The notes beneath the pieces are model-generated. The model was not told the DNA's origin, made no database searches, and saw only the letters and a program-made list of their open reading frames with translations. DNA of 64,000 bases from an uncultured Bacteroidales bacterium (lineage in GTDB: Bacteria > Bacteroidota > Bacteroidia > Bacteroidales > Paludibacteraceae): assembly GCA_946187555.1 (NCBI GenBank), contig CAMHQP010000002.1:1-64000 (forward strand). The letters run 5' to 3'. Both the position numbers and the translations under genes were made by a program. Position 1 is the first letter of the stretch; each line of letters opens with the position of its first letter. Below, one piece after another: positions 20,231-27,352 of the stretch.

Positions 20231-20283
20231 TAACCCGTCCTAGTTCGACCTAGTTCTACCTGGGACTACCTATTAAAAATATT

Positions 20284-20772
20284 ATGGCTAAACATGTCGA
20301 TTTAAAACCCGTTCTGCCGATCTCAAGAACCGGCGGACACCCCCTCTTTGCCTCTTCCGAAGGAATTCTCTACTCCTTCCATCATGGCGCTTACCACCAA
20401 CTCCGACCCCAACACACTTCCGGGCCGAAGAGTAAAAAAAACGGTCGGCGAAAGCAGATCTATTACAAGATGTCTGACCGCTACGGCAACATCCTCGTCC
20501 ATCATGCCGTCGCCCTCGCTTTTATCGGACCTCGACCCGTCGAAAGGCTACCGCCATCCCCTAAGTTCCCCGCCGGACGACTGCATGCCTACGATTGTCA
20601 TCATCTCAACGGCATCACGACGGACAACCGTCCATCCAACCTCATCTGGCTCTCCGAAGCCGAGCATCGCCGTTTCGATGCCGCCCTCGCCAAAGGCCTC
20701 ATCCTCACCCGCGATCCCCGTCCCACCGACGACCTCATGCAATCCGACATGTCCCACCACATGGAGTGCTAA
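20284..20772 (+). CDS. HNH endonuclease-like protein
   Basis: 'HAYDCHHLNGITTDNRPSNLIWLSEAEHRRF' HNH-like motif. Confidence 0.7.
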   Translation: MAKHVDLKPVLPISRTGGHPLFASSEGILYSFHHGAYHQLRPQHTSGPKSKKNGRRKQIYYKMSDRYGNILVHHAVALAFIGPRPVERLPPSPKFPAGRLHAYDCHHLNGITTDNRPSNLIWLSEAEHRRFDAALAKGLILTRDPRPTDDLMQSDMSHHMEC

Positions 20773-20829
20773 AAAGATTCTTCGTTAATTTCGTCCAAAT
20801 TGTATTTGGACACCCAAATTTTTATCATT

Positions 20830-21216
20830 ATGAAAACTGAAAACTTAAAACTCCTGCGTGAATTGCGCACCCAAGAGAAAGCCCTCAAGGCTCGTATTGA
20901 CTCTATCTCCGACGCGGCTACCACCGAAGCCGTCGCCATTCTTGCCGCCGAAGGTAAAGACCGAGGCGAGTTCACCATCCCCGGAGTAGGCACTTTCCAA
21001 CTCCAGCGCACCGATGTCATTGACATGACCAACTACAACCGCTACAAAGGCGAGGATGCCATCCGCTGGCGGCAGAAGAACGAGCAGAAAGAGCAGAGCC
21101 GCAAGTACCAAGCCGCCCTGACGCGTGAGATGAAAGGTATCACCGACGGCTTCGTTGCCACGCACCCCGATTGGACTCCTGACGACATCAAACTCACGGT
21201 GAAGGTTATCGACTAA
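20830..21216 (+). CDS. Hypothetical protein, coiled N-terminus (128 aa)
   Basis: Complete ORF in the island gene series; ATG 20830. Confidence 0.55.
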   Translation: MKTENLKLLRELRTQEKALKARIDSISDAATTEAVAILAAEGKDRGEFTIPGVGTFQLQRTDVIDMTNYNRYKGEDAIRWRQKNEQKEQSRKYQAALTREMKGITDGFVATHPDWTPDDIKLTVKVID

Positions 21217-21305
21217 AAGAGAAAGAACCAAAGAGAAAAATAAAAATTGTTGTTTCTAGAACGTTATACTATGGTGTTTGAACAACAACAACTTTTTATA
21301 GATCT

Positions 21306-21620
21306 ATGTTTTTTGAAGATCTCATAAGAATGTTAAACACCCGACCGATCGTGCCGGGAAAAACAGCGGAGTGTCTGCGCCTTTGGAAGACACTTACTGC
21401 GCGGCAACAGCAACAAATCTACAACACAATACGCGACAAGTTGCAAGCCGGTAAGTTCGTTCACTATGACCCCGTCAAGGCCATTCAGGACAACATCCCC
21501 AAGGTGCAGATCATCTCTGCTGATGAGTACTACCGCCGCTATCATACGCAGACAAACCATGACGGTTGGGTGCGCACATTCCTTCCTGAAAAACAAAAAA
21601 CCATTTACGTAAAACAATAA
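21306..21620 (+). CDS. Hypothetical protein (104 aa)
   Basis: Complete ORF in series. Confidence 0.5.
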   Translation: MFFEDLIRMLNTRPIVPGKTAECLRLWKTLTARQQQQIYNTIRDKLQAGKFVHYDPVKAIQDNIPKVQIISADEYYRRYHTQTNHDGWVRTFLPEKQKTIYVKQ

Positions 21621-21633
21621 AACTACAATCACT

Positions 21634-21831
21634 ATGACCTTCGAAGTAAAATCCAAAGATGGAGTTATCTCCTCATTAAGCGGACGCTTCGGCGACTTTA
21701 TCTTCCGCACCTTCAAGTCCGGTAAGATCTTCGCTACCTACGCCCCGCGTCAACCCCGACCCATTCCCGAGTCATTATCGGTCCATCTTCGGGAGCAAAT
21801 TGAACTCCTCAACCTCGAAATTGTTGAATAA
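21634..21831 (+). CDS. Hypothetical small protein (65 aa), 'GRFGDFIFRTFKSGKIFATYAPR'
   Basis: Complete ORF; resembles small proteins seen in Bacteroidales phage-type gene series (recalled, not searched). Confidence 0.5.
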   Translation: MTFEVKSKDGVISSLSGRFGDFIFRTFKSGKIFATYAPRQPRPIPESLSVHLREQIELLNLEIVE

Positions 21832-21832
21832 T

Positions 21833-21997
21833 ATGGAAACAGAAATCATTATCTCCACCCAAGAAGTCCACGATCGACTCAACCACCGAGCTGGGCGCAA
21901 CATCCCCCTCAAGCACCTTGCCATCCTTATGGAATGTTTCGGACAACCCATCACAGAAGCCAACATCGAAGTCTTCCTTCGCTACGCTTGGGCATAA
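21833..21997 (+). CDS. Hypothetical small protein METEIIISTQEVHDRLNHRAGRNIPLKHLAILMECFGQPITEANIEVFLRYAWA
   Basis: Complete ORF directly after the 21634 gene. Confidence 0.45.
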   Translation: METEIIISTQEVHDRLNHRAGRNIPLKHLAILMECFGQPITEANIEVFLRYAWA

Positions 21998-22080
21998 TCT
22001 GGAGGACTTTTTGGAGAAAAATTTGCAAAACCGCCAAAATTGTGGGCATATTTGCATCGGATTTCAAAATTCACACAACT

Positions 22081-22269
22081 ATGCGACTCGATTTACAACT
22101 CATCGCCGCCTTTGTGCTCTCTATCGGCGGACTCATATTGCTCTTCTGCGGCATCTTCATCGACCCGCAAGGCCAGATCCACGAAACACTCCTCGTTGCC
22201 TTCGGCGAGACTGCCACCTTCGCAGGCGCGCTCTTCGGTATAGACTATGTTTACAAAAAACGCTCGTGA
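22081..22269 (+). CDS. Holin-like small membrane protein (62 aa)
   Basis: Two hydrophobic segments; 'LLVAFGETATFAGALFGIDYVYKKRS'; adjacent to a DUF5675-like gene. Confidence 0.5.
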   Translation: MRLDLQLIAAFVLSIGGLILLFCGIFIDPQGQIHETLLVAFGETATFAGALFGIDYVYKKRS

Positions 22270-22272
22270 CCT

Positions 22273-22689
22273 ATGTATTATAAGCTTATAAGAGAGATGC
22301 CCGAAGACAATGCAGTCCACGGCAAACTCTATCGCACCTCGCACTACGTCAACAAACGCACCGGGCTCCTCGTCGAGCGTCTGCACTACATCTGCGACAC
22401 CCTCGAAAACGCCGACTACCTCATCCCTGCACTCATCTACAAAGTGCAAGTCACGCAGTCCCCGCGTTTCAAACGCCTGCTGCCCATCCTCATCCAAGTC
22501 CCCGGTCGTTCCGGCATACGATTCCACCGCGGCTCTCTACCTGAGCACAGTAAAGGCTGTATCCTTATCTCTGCCAGCATGGAGCAATCTCTCACCGCTC
22601 GCTGGCTCGCAGAACAAACCGCTCACGAGGAGACCCGCCTCGAGATCTGTAACAACATTAACTATTACCGCAATGAAAACAGAATCTGA
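22273..22689 (+). CDS. DUF5675-like protein (phage lysis-module associated)
   Basis: 'SGIRFHRGSLPEHSKGCILISAS' resembles the DUF5675 core. Confidence 0.6.
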   Translation: MYYKLIREMPEDNAVHGKLYRTSHYVNKRTGLLVERLHYICDTLENADYLIPALIYKVQVTQSPRFKRLLPILIQVPGRSGIRFHRGSLPEHSKGCILISASMEQSLTARWLAEQTAHEETRLEICNNINYYRNENRI

Positions 22690-22780
22690 AGAACAATCTT
22701 GGACCAAAGTCCTCTTAGAGGTAATCATCAAAATCCTCACCCTTGGCTTCTACCACATCGAGAAGCACAAAAAGAACTAA
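22673..22780 (+). CDS. 35-aa membrane peptide MKTESEEQSWTKVLLEVIIKILTLGFYHIEKHKKN, 'smalltalk protein'-like
   Basis: Complete ORF overlapping the DUF5675-like 3' end; single amphipathic/hydrophobic helix. Confidence 0.45.
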   Translation: MKTESEEQSWTKVLLEVIIKILTLGFYHIEKHKKN

Positions 22781-22806
22781 TGTTTAACCCTTAAAACCAA
22801 CGCGAA

Positions 22807-23196
22807 ATGGCGAAAGCAACCTATGCCCCGATGTTTGAGACCGTCTCTGGCGCTCTGAACAAGATCGACAAGAAGTCTCCGCACGCGGCAGACCAAAAGA
22901 TGGTGTTGGCTACCCACCGTAAAGCACCCACCACCTCGCCTGATTGCTCTCGTGTCTATCTCCGCGGACTTAGCTCCGTTACTCGCTCCACGCCCGTAAC
23001 GGCTAAGGAAACCGGAATCCGCACCAAGTTTGCAGCGGTCTCAACCGCAGTAAGCGCACGTCTGCAAGACCCGACCAAGCAAGCAGCCGACCTCGCAGCC
23101 TTCAAGGCGCAAAAGGATGCAGCGAACGGCAAAAAGACCATGCGCTCCTATATCTGGAGCCTCGAGTCCGCCGCTTATGACCAAGCCAACGGCTAA
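22807..23196 (+). CDS. Hypothetical protein, paralog A (129 aa)
   Basis: Alignable with the 23368-23754 product: 'TRxxAPT.(S/N)P.C(S/T)R(V/I)Y(L/I)R', 'FxAVSTAV..R..D.TK.AAD.AAF..QKD', 'KKTM(R/K)(S/G)Y.W..E..AYDQ..G'. Confidence 0.75.
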   Translation: MAKATYAPMFETVSGALNKIDKKSPHAADQKMVLATHRKAPTTSPDCSRVYLRGLSSVTRSTPVTAKETGIRTKFAAVSTAVSARLQDPTKQAADLAAFKAQKDAANGKKTMRSYIWSLESAAYDQANG

Positions 23197-23270
23197 CAAT
23201 CATCAACCAACTAACTAACCCTATTTACTCACTTATTAACACCTCTCAAGTGGCTTAGAGGGCATCCTCC

Positions 23271-23303
23271 TAGCGAGGACTTCGTGAGTCCGAGCTAAGA
23301 GCG
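23271..23303 (+). ncRNA. Structured hairpin element copy A (TAGC-GA-GGACT-TCGTG-AGTCC-GA-GCTA + AAGAGCG)
   Basis: Shares 25 of 28 nt with 61878-61905; outer 4-bp stem differs by compensatory changes. Confidence 0.5.
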
Positions 23304-23322
23304 GGTGCATCCGAGTAGTCCC

Positions 23323-23343
23323 TACTAAAACAAAGTTTTAGTA
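23323..23343 (+). promoter_or_regulatory. Hairpin TACTAAAAC-AAA-GTTTTAGTA in leader of paralog B gene
   Basis: 9-bp perfect stem, 3-nt loop. Confidence 0.5.
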
Positions 23344-23367
23344 CATCTACGAGGATAGCCACACGCG

Positions 23368-23754
23368 ATGGGAAAAGTATCTTATTCGCCGGGTATTGAG
23401 TACGTACAAGGCTCCCTGGCAAAACCGAAGAAACAGGACGGTCACAATCACGGTGATTACCTCATCGGTACGCACCGCACCGCGCCGACCGAGAACCCCA
23501 ACTGCACCCGCATCTACATCCGTAAGGGTAACACCTACGGTCAGAACGTCAGCAAGTCGCAGGAAAGCATCGCAGCCCGTCTGCGTTTCAGTGCCGTCTC
23601 GACTGCGGTTAACACCCGCTCCAAAGACCTCACGAAGATCGCAGCCGACCGCGCAGCGTTCCTCGAGCAGAAGGATCTGCCGGGTGGCCGCAAGACCATG
23701 AAAGGTTACCTCTGGAAAGTAGAGGGTCAAGCCTACGACCAGCAACACGGTTAA
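23368..23754 (+). CDS. Hypothetical protein, paralog B (128 aa)
   Basis: See paralog A. Confidence 0.75.
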   Translation: MGKVSYSPGIEYVQGSLAKPKKQDGHNHGDYLIGTHRTAPTENPNCTRIYIRKGNTYGQNVSKSQESIAARLRFSAVSTAVNTRSKDLTKIAADRAAFLEQKDLPGGRKTMKGYLWKVEGQAYDQQHG

Positions 23755-23763
23755 TCTTCGAAA

Positions 23764-23791
23764 GGACACCTCCAGGAGGTGTTCTTTTTTT
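23764..23791 (+). terminator. Rho-independent terminator after paralog B
   Basis: ACACCTCC-A-GGAGGTGT followed by T-run. Confidence 0.8.
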
Positions 23792-23886
23792 ATGCGGTGT
23801 TCGTTTCACTCACGGCTGTTTTTATCCCCCGAAAAGAAAATATTGCATTTTTTTGCAAAATATTTGCTCAGAGCAAAATAATTTCG

Positions 23887-23894
23887 TACCTTTG
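23887..23894 (+). promoter_or_regulatory. Promoter motif TACCTTTG reading into the left inverted-repeat arm
   Basis: TAnnTTTG, 22 nt before the arm. Confidence 0.55.
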
Positions 23895-23916
23895 CAGCAA
23901 ATTTTGAAAATAAGTT

Positions 23917-24084
23917 TATGGAACGGGAGTTTATCGGTGTATCCGCTCTGCTCCCTCCGCTCCGCCTCTCTCGGCTCTCTCCGCCTTTCTTTGTATGCTC
24001 TCCGCTCGGCCTCCGCGCGCGGCAGCGCACATCTCCGCGCCACACTCCAGCCCGCACCGTCCCATCCCATATAGGGTCTCTCTC
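23917..24084. repeat. Left arm of 168-bp inverted repeat
   Basis: Reverse complement of 24686-24853, identical by eye. Confidence 0.92.
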
Positions 24085-24186
24085 TTTCATAAGGTCTTCT
24101 CTCCGTTCAGGGGCTGTGTTTAACTTGTATTGTACTGCCCACTTGGCGCCTACTTGTATTGTCAGCTTAGTCCTTTTCACTCAACC

Positions 24187-24241
24187 TGTATCCTATTTAT
24201 ACCCTGCTTGTACCTTACTTGCACCCCGCTTGTACCCTAAC
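24187..24241. repeat. Degenerate 11-bp tandem repeat (5 units)
   Basis: TGTATCCTATT TATACCCTGCT TGTACCTTACT TGCACCCCGCT TGTACCCTAAC. Confidence 0.6.
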
Positions 24242-24685
24242 AGCTTGTTCCTTTTAGTTTGTGTCTTTTTCTTTCTTCTTTGTTAAATACTGCGTATTTT
24301 TATCACCCGTCCTCTGGCAGGGCAAGTACCTGCGGTGCTGAAACGAATTTTGTTGTTTAAGAGGTATACCGGCGAGCCGGTTTTTTATATGCTGCGAAGA
24401 GAATACTATCAGCATTTTATCTGCTCAGATGCGAATTTTACACAACTATCACCTCAAATACCCACAACTACCAACCCAATATATGCGAATGCACAGCCCA
24501 CGCACACTCTGCGCGCACCTCACACATCCAATGCCATCCCGCGCATACCCGCGCACACCCTTACATAATATATCAGCGCACACCTGCGCACACAAGGTGC
24601 ACATTCCGCACATCCTTCGCACATAATAACTACTCGCGCGCCCTGCGGTCGCTCGAAAAAAAAAAGAGAGACCCTCTATTCCTTT

Positions 24686-24853
24686 GAGAGAGACCCTATA
24701 TGGGATGGGACGGTGCGGGCTGGAGTGTGGCGCGGAGATGTGCGCTGCCGCGCGCGGAGGCCGAGCGGAGAGCATACAAAGAAAGGCGGAGAGAGCCGAG
24801 AGAGGCGGAGCGGAGGGAGCAGAGCGGATACACCGATAAACTCCCGTTCCATA
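24686..24853. repeat. Right arm of 168-bp inverted repeat
   Basis: See left arm. Confidence 0.92.
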
Positions 24854-24878
24854 TACTTATTGTTTCAATTTTGCACTG

Positions 24879-24886
24879 CAAAATTA
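24879..24886 (-). promoter_or_regulatory. Promoter motif TAATTTTG (minus) reading into the right arm
   Basis: Reverse complement of CAAAATTA, 25 nt before the arm. Confidence 0.5.
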
Positions 24887-24919
24887 CAACAAAAAAATGA
24901 CATATGCAAATTTTAAGTG

Positions 24920-25053
24920 TAATTTTGCAGCCAACAGCAACTTTTTGACGGGTAGCCGTGAGCCCCCTTAGTAGAGTAGTCTATACCCTATGTAATAGGG
25001 ATAGACCTACTAAGAGGCTCCGCAACCCAGTCAACCGCGGAATCGGATTCCGC
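24920..25053 (+). ncRNA. Candidate structured ncRNA: promoter motif followed by three hairpins
   Basis: TAATTTTG at 24920; ACGG/CCGT hairpin 24948-24959; long hairpin 24960-25020; GCGGAATC-G-GATTCCGC 25037-25053. Confidence 0.5.
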
Positions 25054-25199
25054 AGAACACAAAGAAAGAAAAGTGGATAGAAACGTACCGTACATGTCCG
25101 TAATGCGAACGAGATGCGAATGAGACAAATAGGTAAAAGAAAGGAAAGAAAAATGAAAAAAAAGAATGGCATATGCTTGCGTATGTCATTTTTTTTTTG

Positions 25200-25207
25200 T
25201 AATTTTG
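25200..25207 (+). promoter_or_regulatory. Promoter motif TAATTTTG
   Basis: TAnnTTTG 20 nt upstream of the CDS at 25228. Confidence 0.6.
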
Positions 25208-25227
25208 CAGCGCAAAAGTGTGTGACC

Positions 25228-25725
25228 ATGACAGAACAAGAGATCGAGGCTCGGGCACAACGGGCGGTGGAGTTATTCAAAAACGGTTTTAACTGTGCGC
25301 AGGCGGTGTTTGCCTCGTGCGCGGATATATATGGAATAAAGGACGAACAATTAGCGCTGCGTCTGTCTGCTTCGTTTGGCGGGGGTATGGGACGTATGCG
25401 GTTGGTATGCGGTGCTGCCTCCGGCATGTTCATGCTCGCGGGACTGCAGAACGGTTCCTGCACGCCTCACGATAACGAAGGCAAGATGGCGAATTATGCC
25501 TTTGTGCAACAACTTGCCGGTGATTTCAAAGGCAAGTACGGCAGTTTGATTTGTGCAGAGTTGTTAGGGTTGGCGCCCAAAGGCGCGGTTACGGGTTACG
25601 GGTTACAGGTTACGGGGGATGACCCCAAGCCGGCAGATCGCACGCCCGAGTATTACGAGAAACGTCCCTGCCCGGAGATGATCGCGGAGGCCGTACGAAT
25701 TTATCTGCGAAATATCAAATCATAA
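25228..25725 (+). CDS. C_GCAxxG_C_C family (putative redox) protein
   Basis: 'NCAQAVFASCADIYG...SFGGGMGRMRLVCGAASGMFMLAGL'. Confidence 0.85.
   Translation: MTEQEIEARAQRAVELFKNGFNCAQAVFASCADIYGIKDEQLALRLSASFGGGMGRMRLVCGAASGMFMLAGLQNGSCTPHDNEGKMANYAFVQQLAGDFKGKYGSLICAELLGLAPKGAVTGYGLQVTGDDPKPADRTPEYYEKRPCPEMIAEAVRIYLRNIKS
25587..25614. repeat. Heptamer array GGTTACG GGTTACG GGTTACA GGTTACG (in C_GCAxxG gene)
   Basis: Four units; peptide VTGYGLQVTG. Confidence 0.85.
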
Positions 25726-25756
25726 ATTTGAAATCATAAATTTGAAATCATAAATG
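25717..25756. repeat. Heptamer array (AAATCAT AAATTTG)x2 AAATCAT AAATG
   Basis: Spans stop of the C_GCAxxG gene to start of cysK. Confidence 0.85.
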
Positions 25757-26641
25757 ATCTATAAATCCCTTATAGAACTCATCGGGCACACGCCTATGTT
25801 AGCGATTCAGCCCGGCTTGCTGCTCAAACTTGAGCGCTTCAACCCCGGCGGATCTGTCAAAGACAGAACGGCACTCGCGATGATCGAGGATGCCGAGAAG
25901 AATGGAAAATTAGTACCGGGTTCTACCATCATCGAGCCTACGTCCGGTAACACGGGTGTGGGGCTGGCGTGGATCGGTCGGCTCAAGGGCTATCGCGTGA
26001 TCCTTACCATGCCCGAGACCATGTCCGTCGAGCGGCGAAACCTACTGGCGGCATATGGCGCTGAACTCATCCTCACGCCCGGATCGGAAGGGATGAAAGG
26101 CGCTATTGCAAAAGCAGAACAGCTATGCGCCCAGACGCCGAACGCCATCATATTAGGCCAGTTCACCAACCCCGCCAACCCTGCTGTCCATTACGCTACC
26201 ACGGGGCAGGAGATATGGGAAGATACCGCCGGACAGGTGGATGTGTTCATCGCCGGAGTAGGTACCGGCGGTACGATCAGTGGAGTAGGGCGAGCCCTCA
26301 AAGAGAAGAATATGCTCGTGGAGATCATCGCTGTTGAACCCGCTTCGTCACCCGTTCTCTCGGGCGGCAATCCCGGTCCGCATAAGATACAGGGTATCGG
26401 CGCAGGTTTCCAACCTCAGACCTACCAGCCGGGATATATCGACCGCGTCATAACGGTCACCAACGAAGATGCGTTCGAGGCCGCACGCAGCCTCGCCAAA
26501 GACCACGGGCTGCTCGTCGGCATCTCTTCCGGAGCCGCCTACGCCGCCGCGCTCCAACTGACCAAGCTACCCGAATACAAAGACAAAACGATCGTCGTTC
26601 TCCTGCCCGATACCGGCGAACGATACCTCTCTGTCTTTTAA
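25754..26641 (+). CDS. cysK: Cysteine synthase A
   Basis: 'LERFNPGGSVKDRTALAMIEDAE', 'IIEPTSGNTGVGLAWI', 'GVGTGGTISGVGRALKE'. Confidence 0.96.
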   Translation: MIYKSLIELIGHTPMLAIQPGLLLKLERFNPGGSVKDRTALAMIEDAEKNGKLVPGSTIIEPTSGNTGVGLAWIGRLKGYRVILTMPETMSVERRNLLAAYGAELILTPGSEGMKGAIAKAEQLCAQTPNAIILGQFTNPANPAVHYATTGQEIWEDTAGQVDVFIAGVGTGGTISGVGRALKEKNMLVEIIAVEPASSPVLSGGNPGPHKIQGIGAGFQPQTYQPGYIDRVITVTNEDAFEAARSLAKDHGLLVGISSGAAYAAALQLTKLPEYKDKTIVVLLPDTGERYLSVF

Positions 26642-26666
26642 CCCATAACCCGTAACCCGTAACCCA
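26639..26666. repeat. Heptamer array TAACCCA TAACCCG TAACCCG TAACCCA
   Basis: Exactly from the cysK stop codon to the first base of the cysE ATG. Confidence 0.88.
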
Positions 26667-27352
26667 TGTCCCAGATACCCAATATAGCGCATCTCAAGCA
26701 ACTCGTCCTGCATCTGCAGGGAGAGATCTTCCCGGAGTATTATCCGGCGGTGGAGCGACCCAAGAGTCTTTGTCTGCCGGACGAGTTCTGGGCGCAGATA
26801 CCCGAAATAAAACGGCTCATCAACACCGATGTGGACGCGGTGCTGCATAACGACCCTGCGGTCACCGACAGAGGCGAAGTCATCCTCTCGTATCCCCTGC
26901 AGTATGCGATGATTCACTACCGCGCGGCGCATGTGCTCTACCAACTGGGCGTACCGCGTATTCCCCGTATGTTAACCGAACTCGCACATAGCCGCACAGG
27001 AATAGATATACACCCCGCGGCGCAGATAGGAGACCATTTCTGCATCGACCACGGTACCGGTGTCGTCATCGGAGAAACGGCCGTCATCGGTTCGCATGTC
27101 GTGCTCTATCAGGGTGTGACGCTCGGCGCAAAGAACTTTGAATACGACGAACAGGGGCGACCCATAGACATACCGCGTCACCCCATCCTGGAGGATCATG
27201 TCACCGTCTATTCCAATACCTCCATTCTCGGACGCGTAACCATCGGACATGACACGGTTGTGGGCGGTAACATATGGCTCACCCAAGATGTCCCGGCTAA
27301 CTCCATCGTCCTCCAATCCAATCCGGAAATCAGAATAAAGAATAAAATATGA
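26666..27352 (+). CDS. cysE: Serine O-acetyltransferase
   Basis: Left-handed beta-helix hexapeptides 'HPAAQIGDHFCIDHGTGVVIGETAVIGSHVVLYQGVTLGAKNF'. Confidence 0.92.
   Translation: MSQIPNIAHLKQLVLHLQGEIFPEYYPAVERPKSLCLPDEFWAQIPEIKRLINTDVDAVLHNDPAVTDRGEVILSYPLQYAMIHYRAAHVLYQLGVPRIPRMLTELAHSRTGIDIHPAAQIGDHFCIDHGTGVVIGETAVIGSHVVLYQGVTLGAKNFEYDEQGRPIDIPRHPILEDHVTVYSNTSILGRVTIGHDTVVGGNIWLTQDVPANSIVLQSNPEIRIKNKI

Noticed and set aside
23271-23303. Hammerhead ribozyme (GA-stem-GA layout resembles stem II)
   Set aside because: No CUGANGA or GAAA core; the bases flanking the GA pairs form a covarying helix instead.
24480-24625. Possible CRISPR-like array
   Set aside because: Repeat units are 7-10 bp, irregular and without spacers; no cas genes.
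23853-24626. ORFs within the inverted repeat arms and loop (for example MEREFIGVSALLPP..., LCSLRSASLGSLRLSLYALRSA)
   Set aside because: Low-complexity R/S/L/P composition, different downstream frames in the two arms, overlapping ORFs on both strands; treated as non-coding.
19960-25228. Diversity-generating retroelement or IS element
   Set aside because: No reverse transcriptase, template/variable repeat pair with adenine bias, or transposase; the only long repeat is the 168-bp inverted pair.
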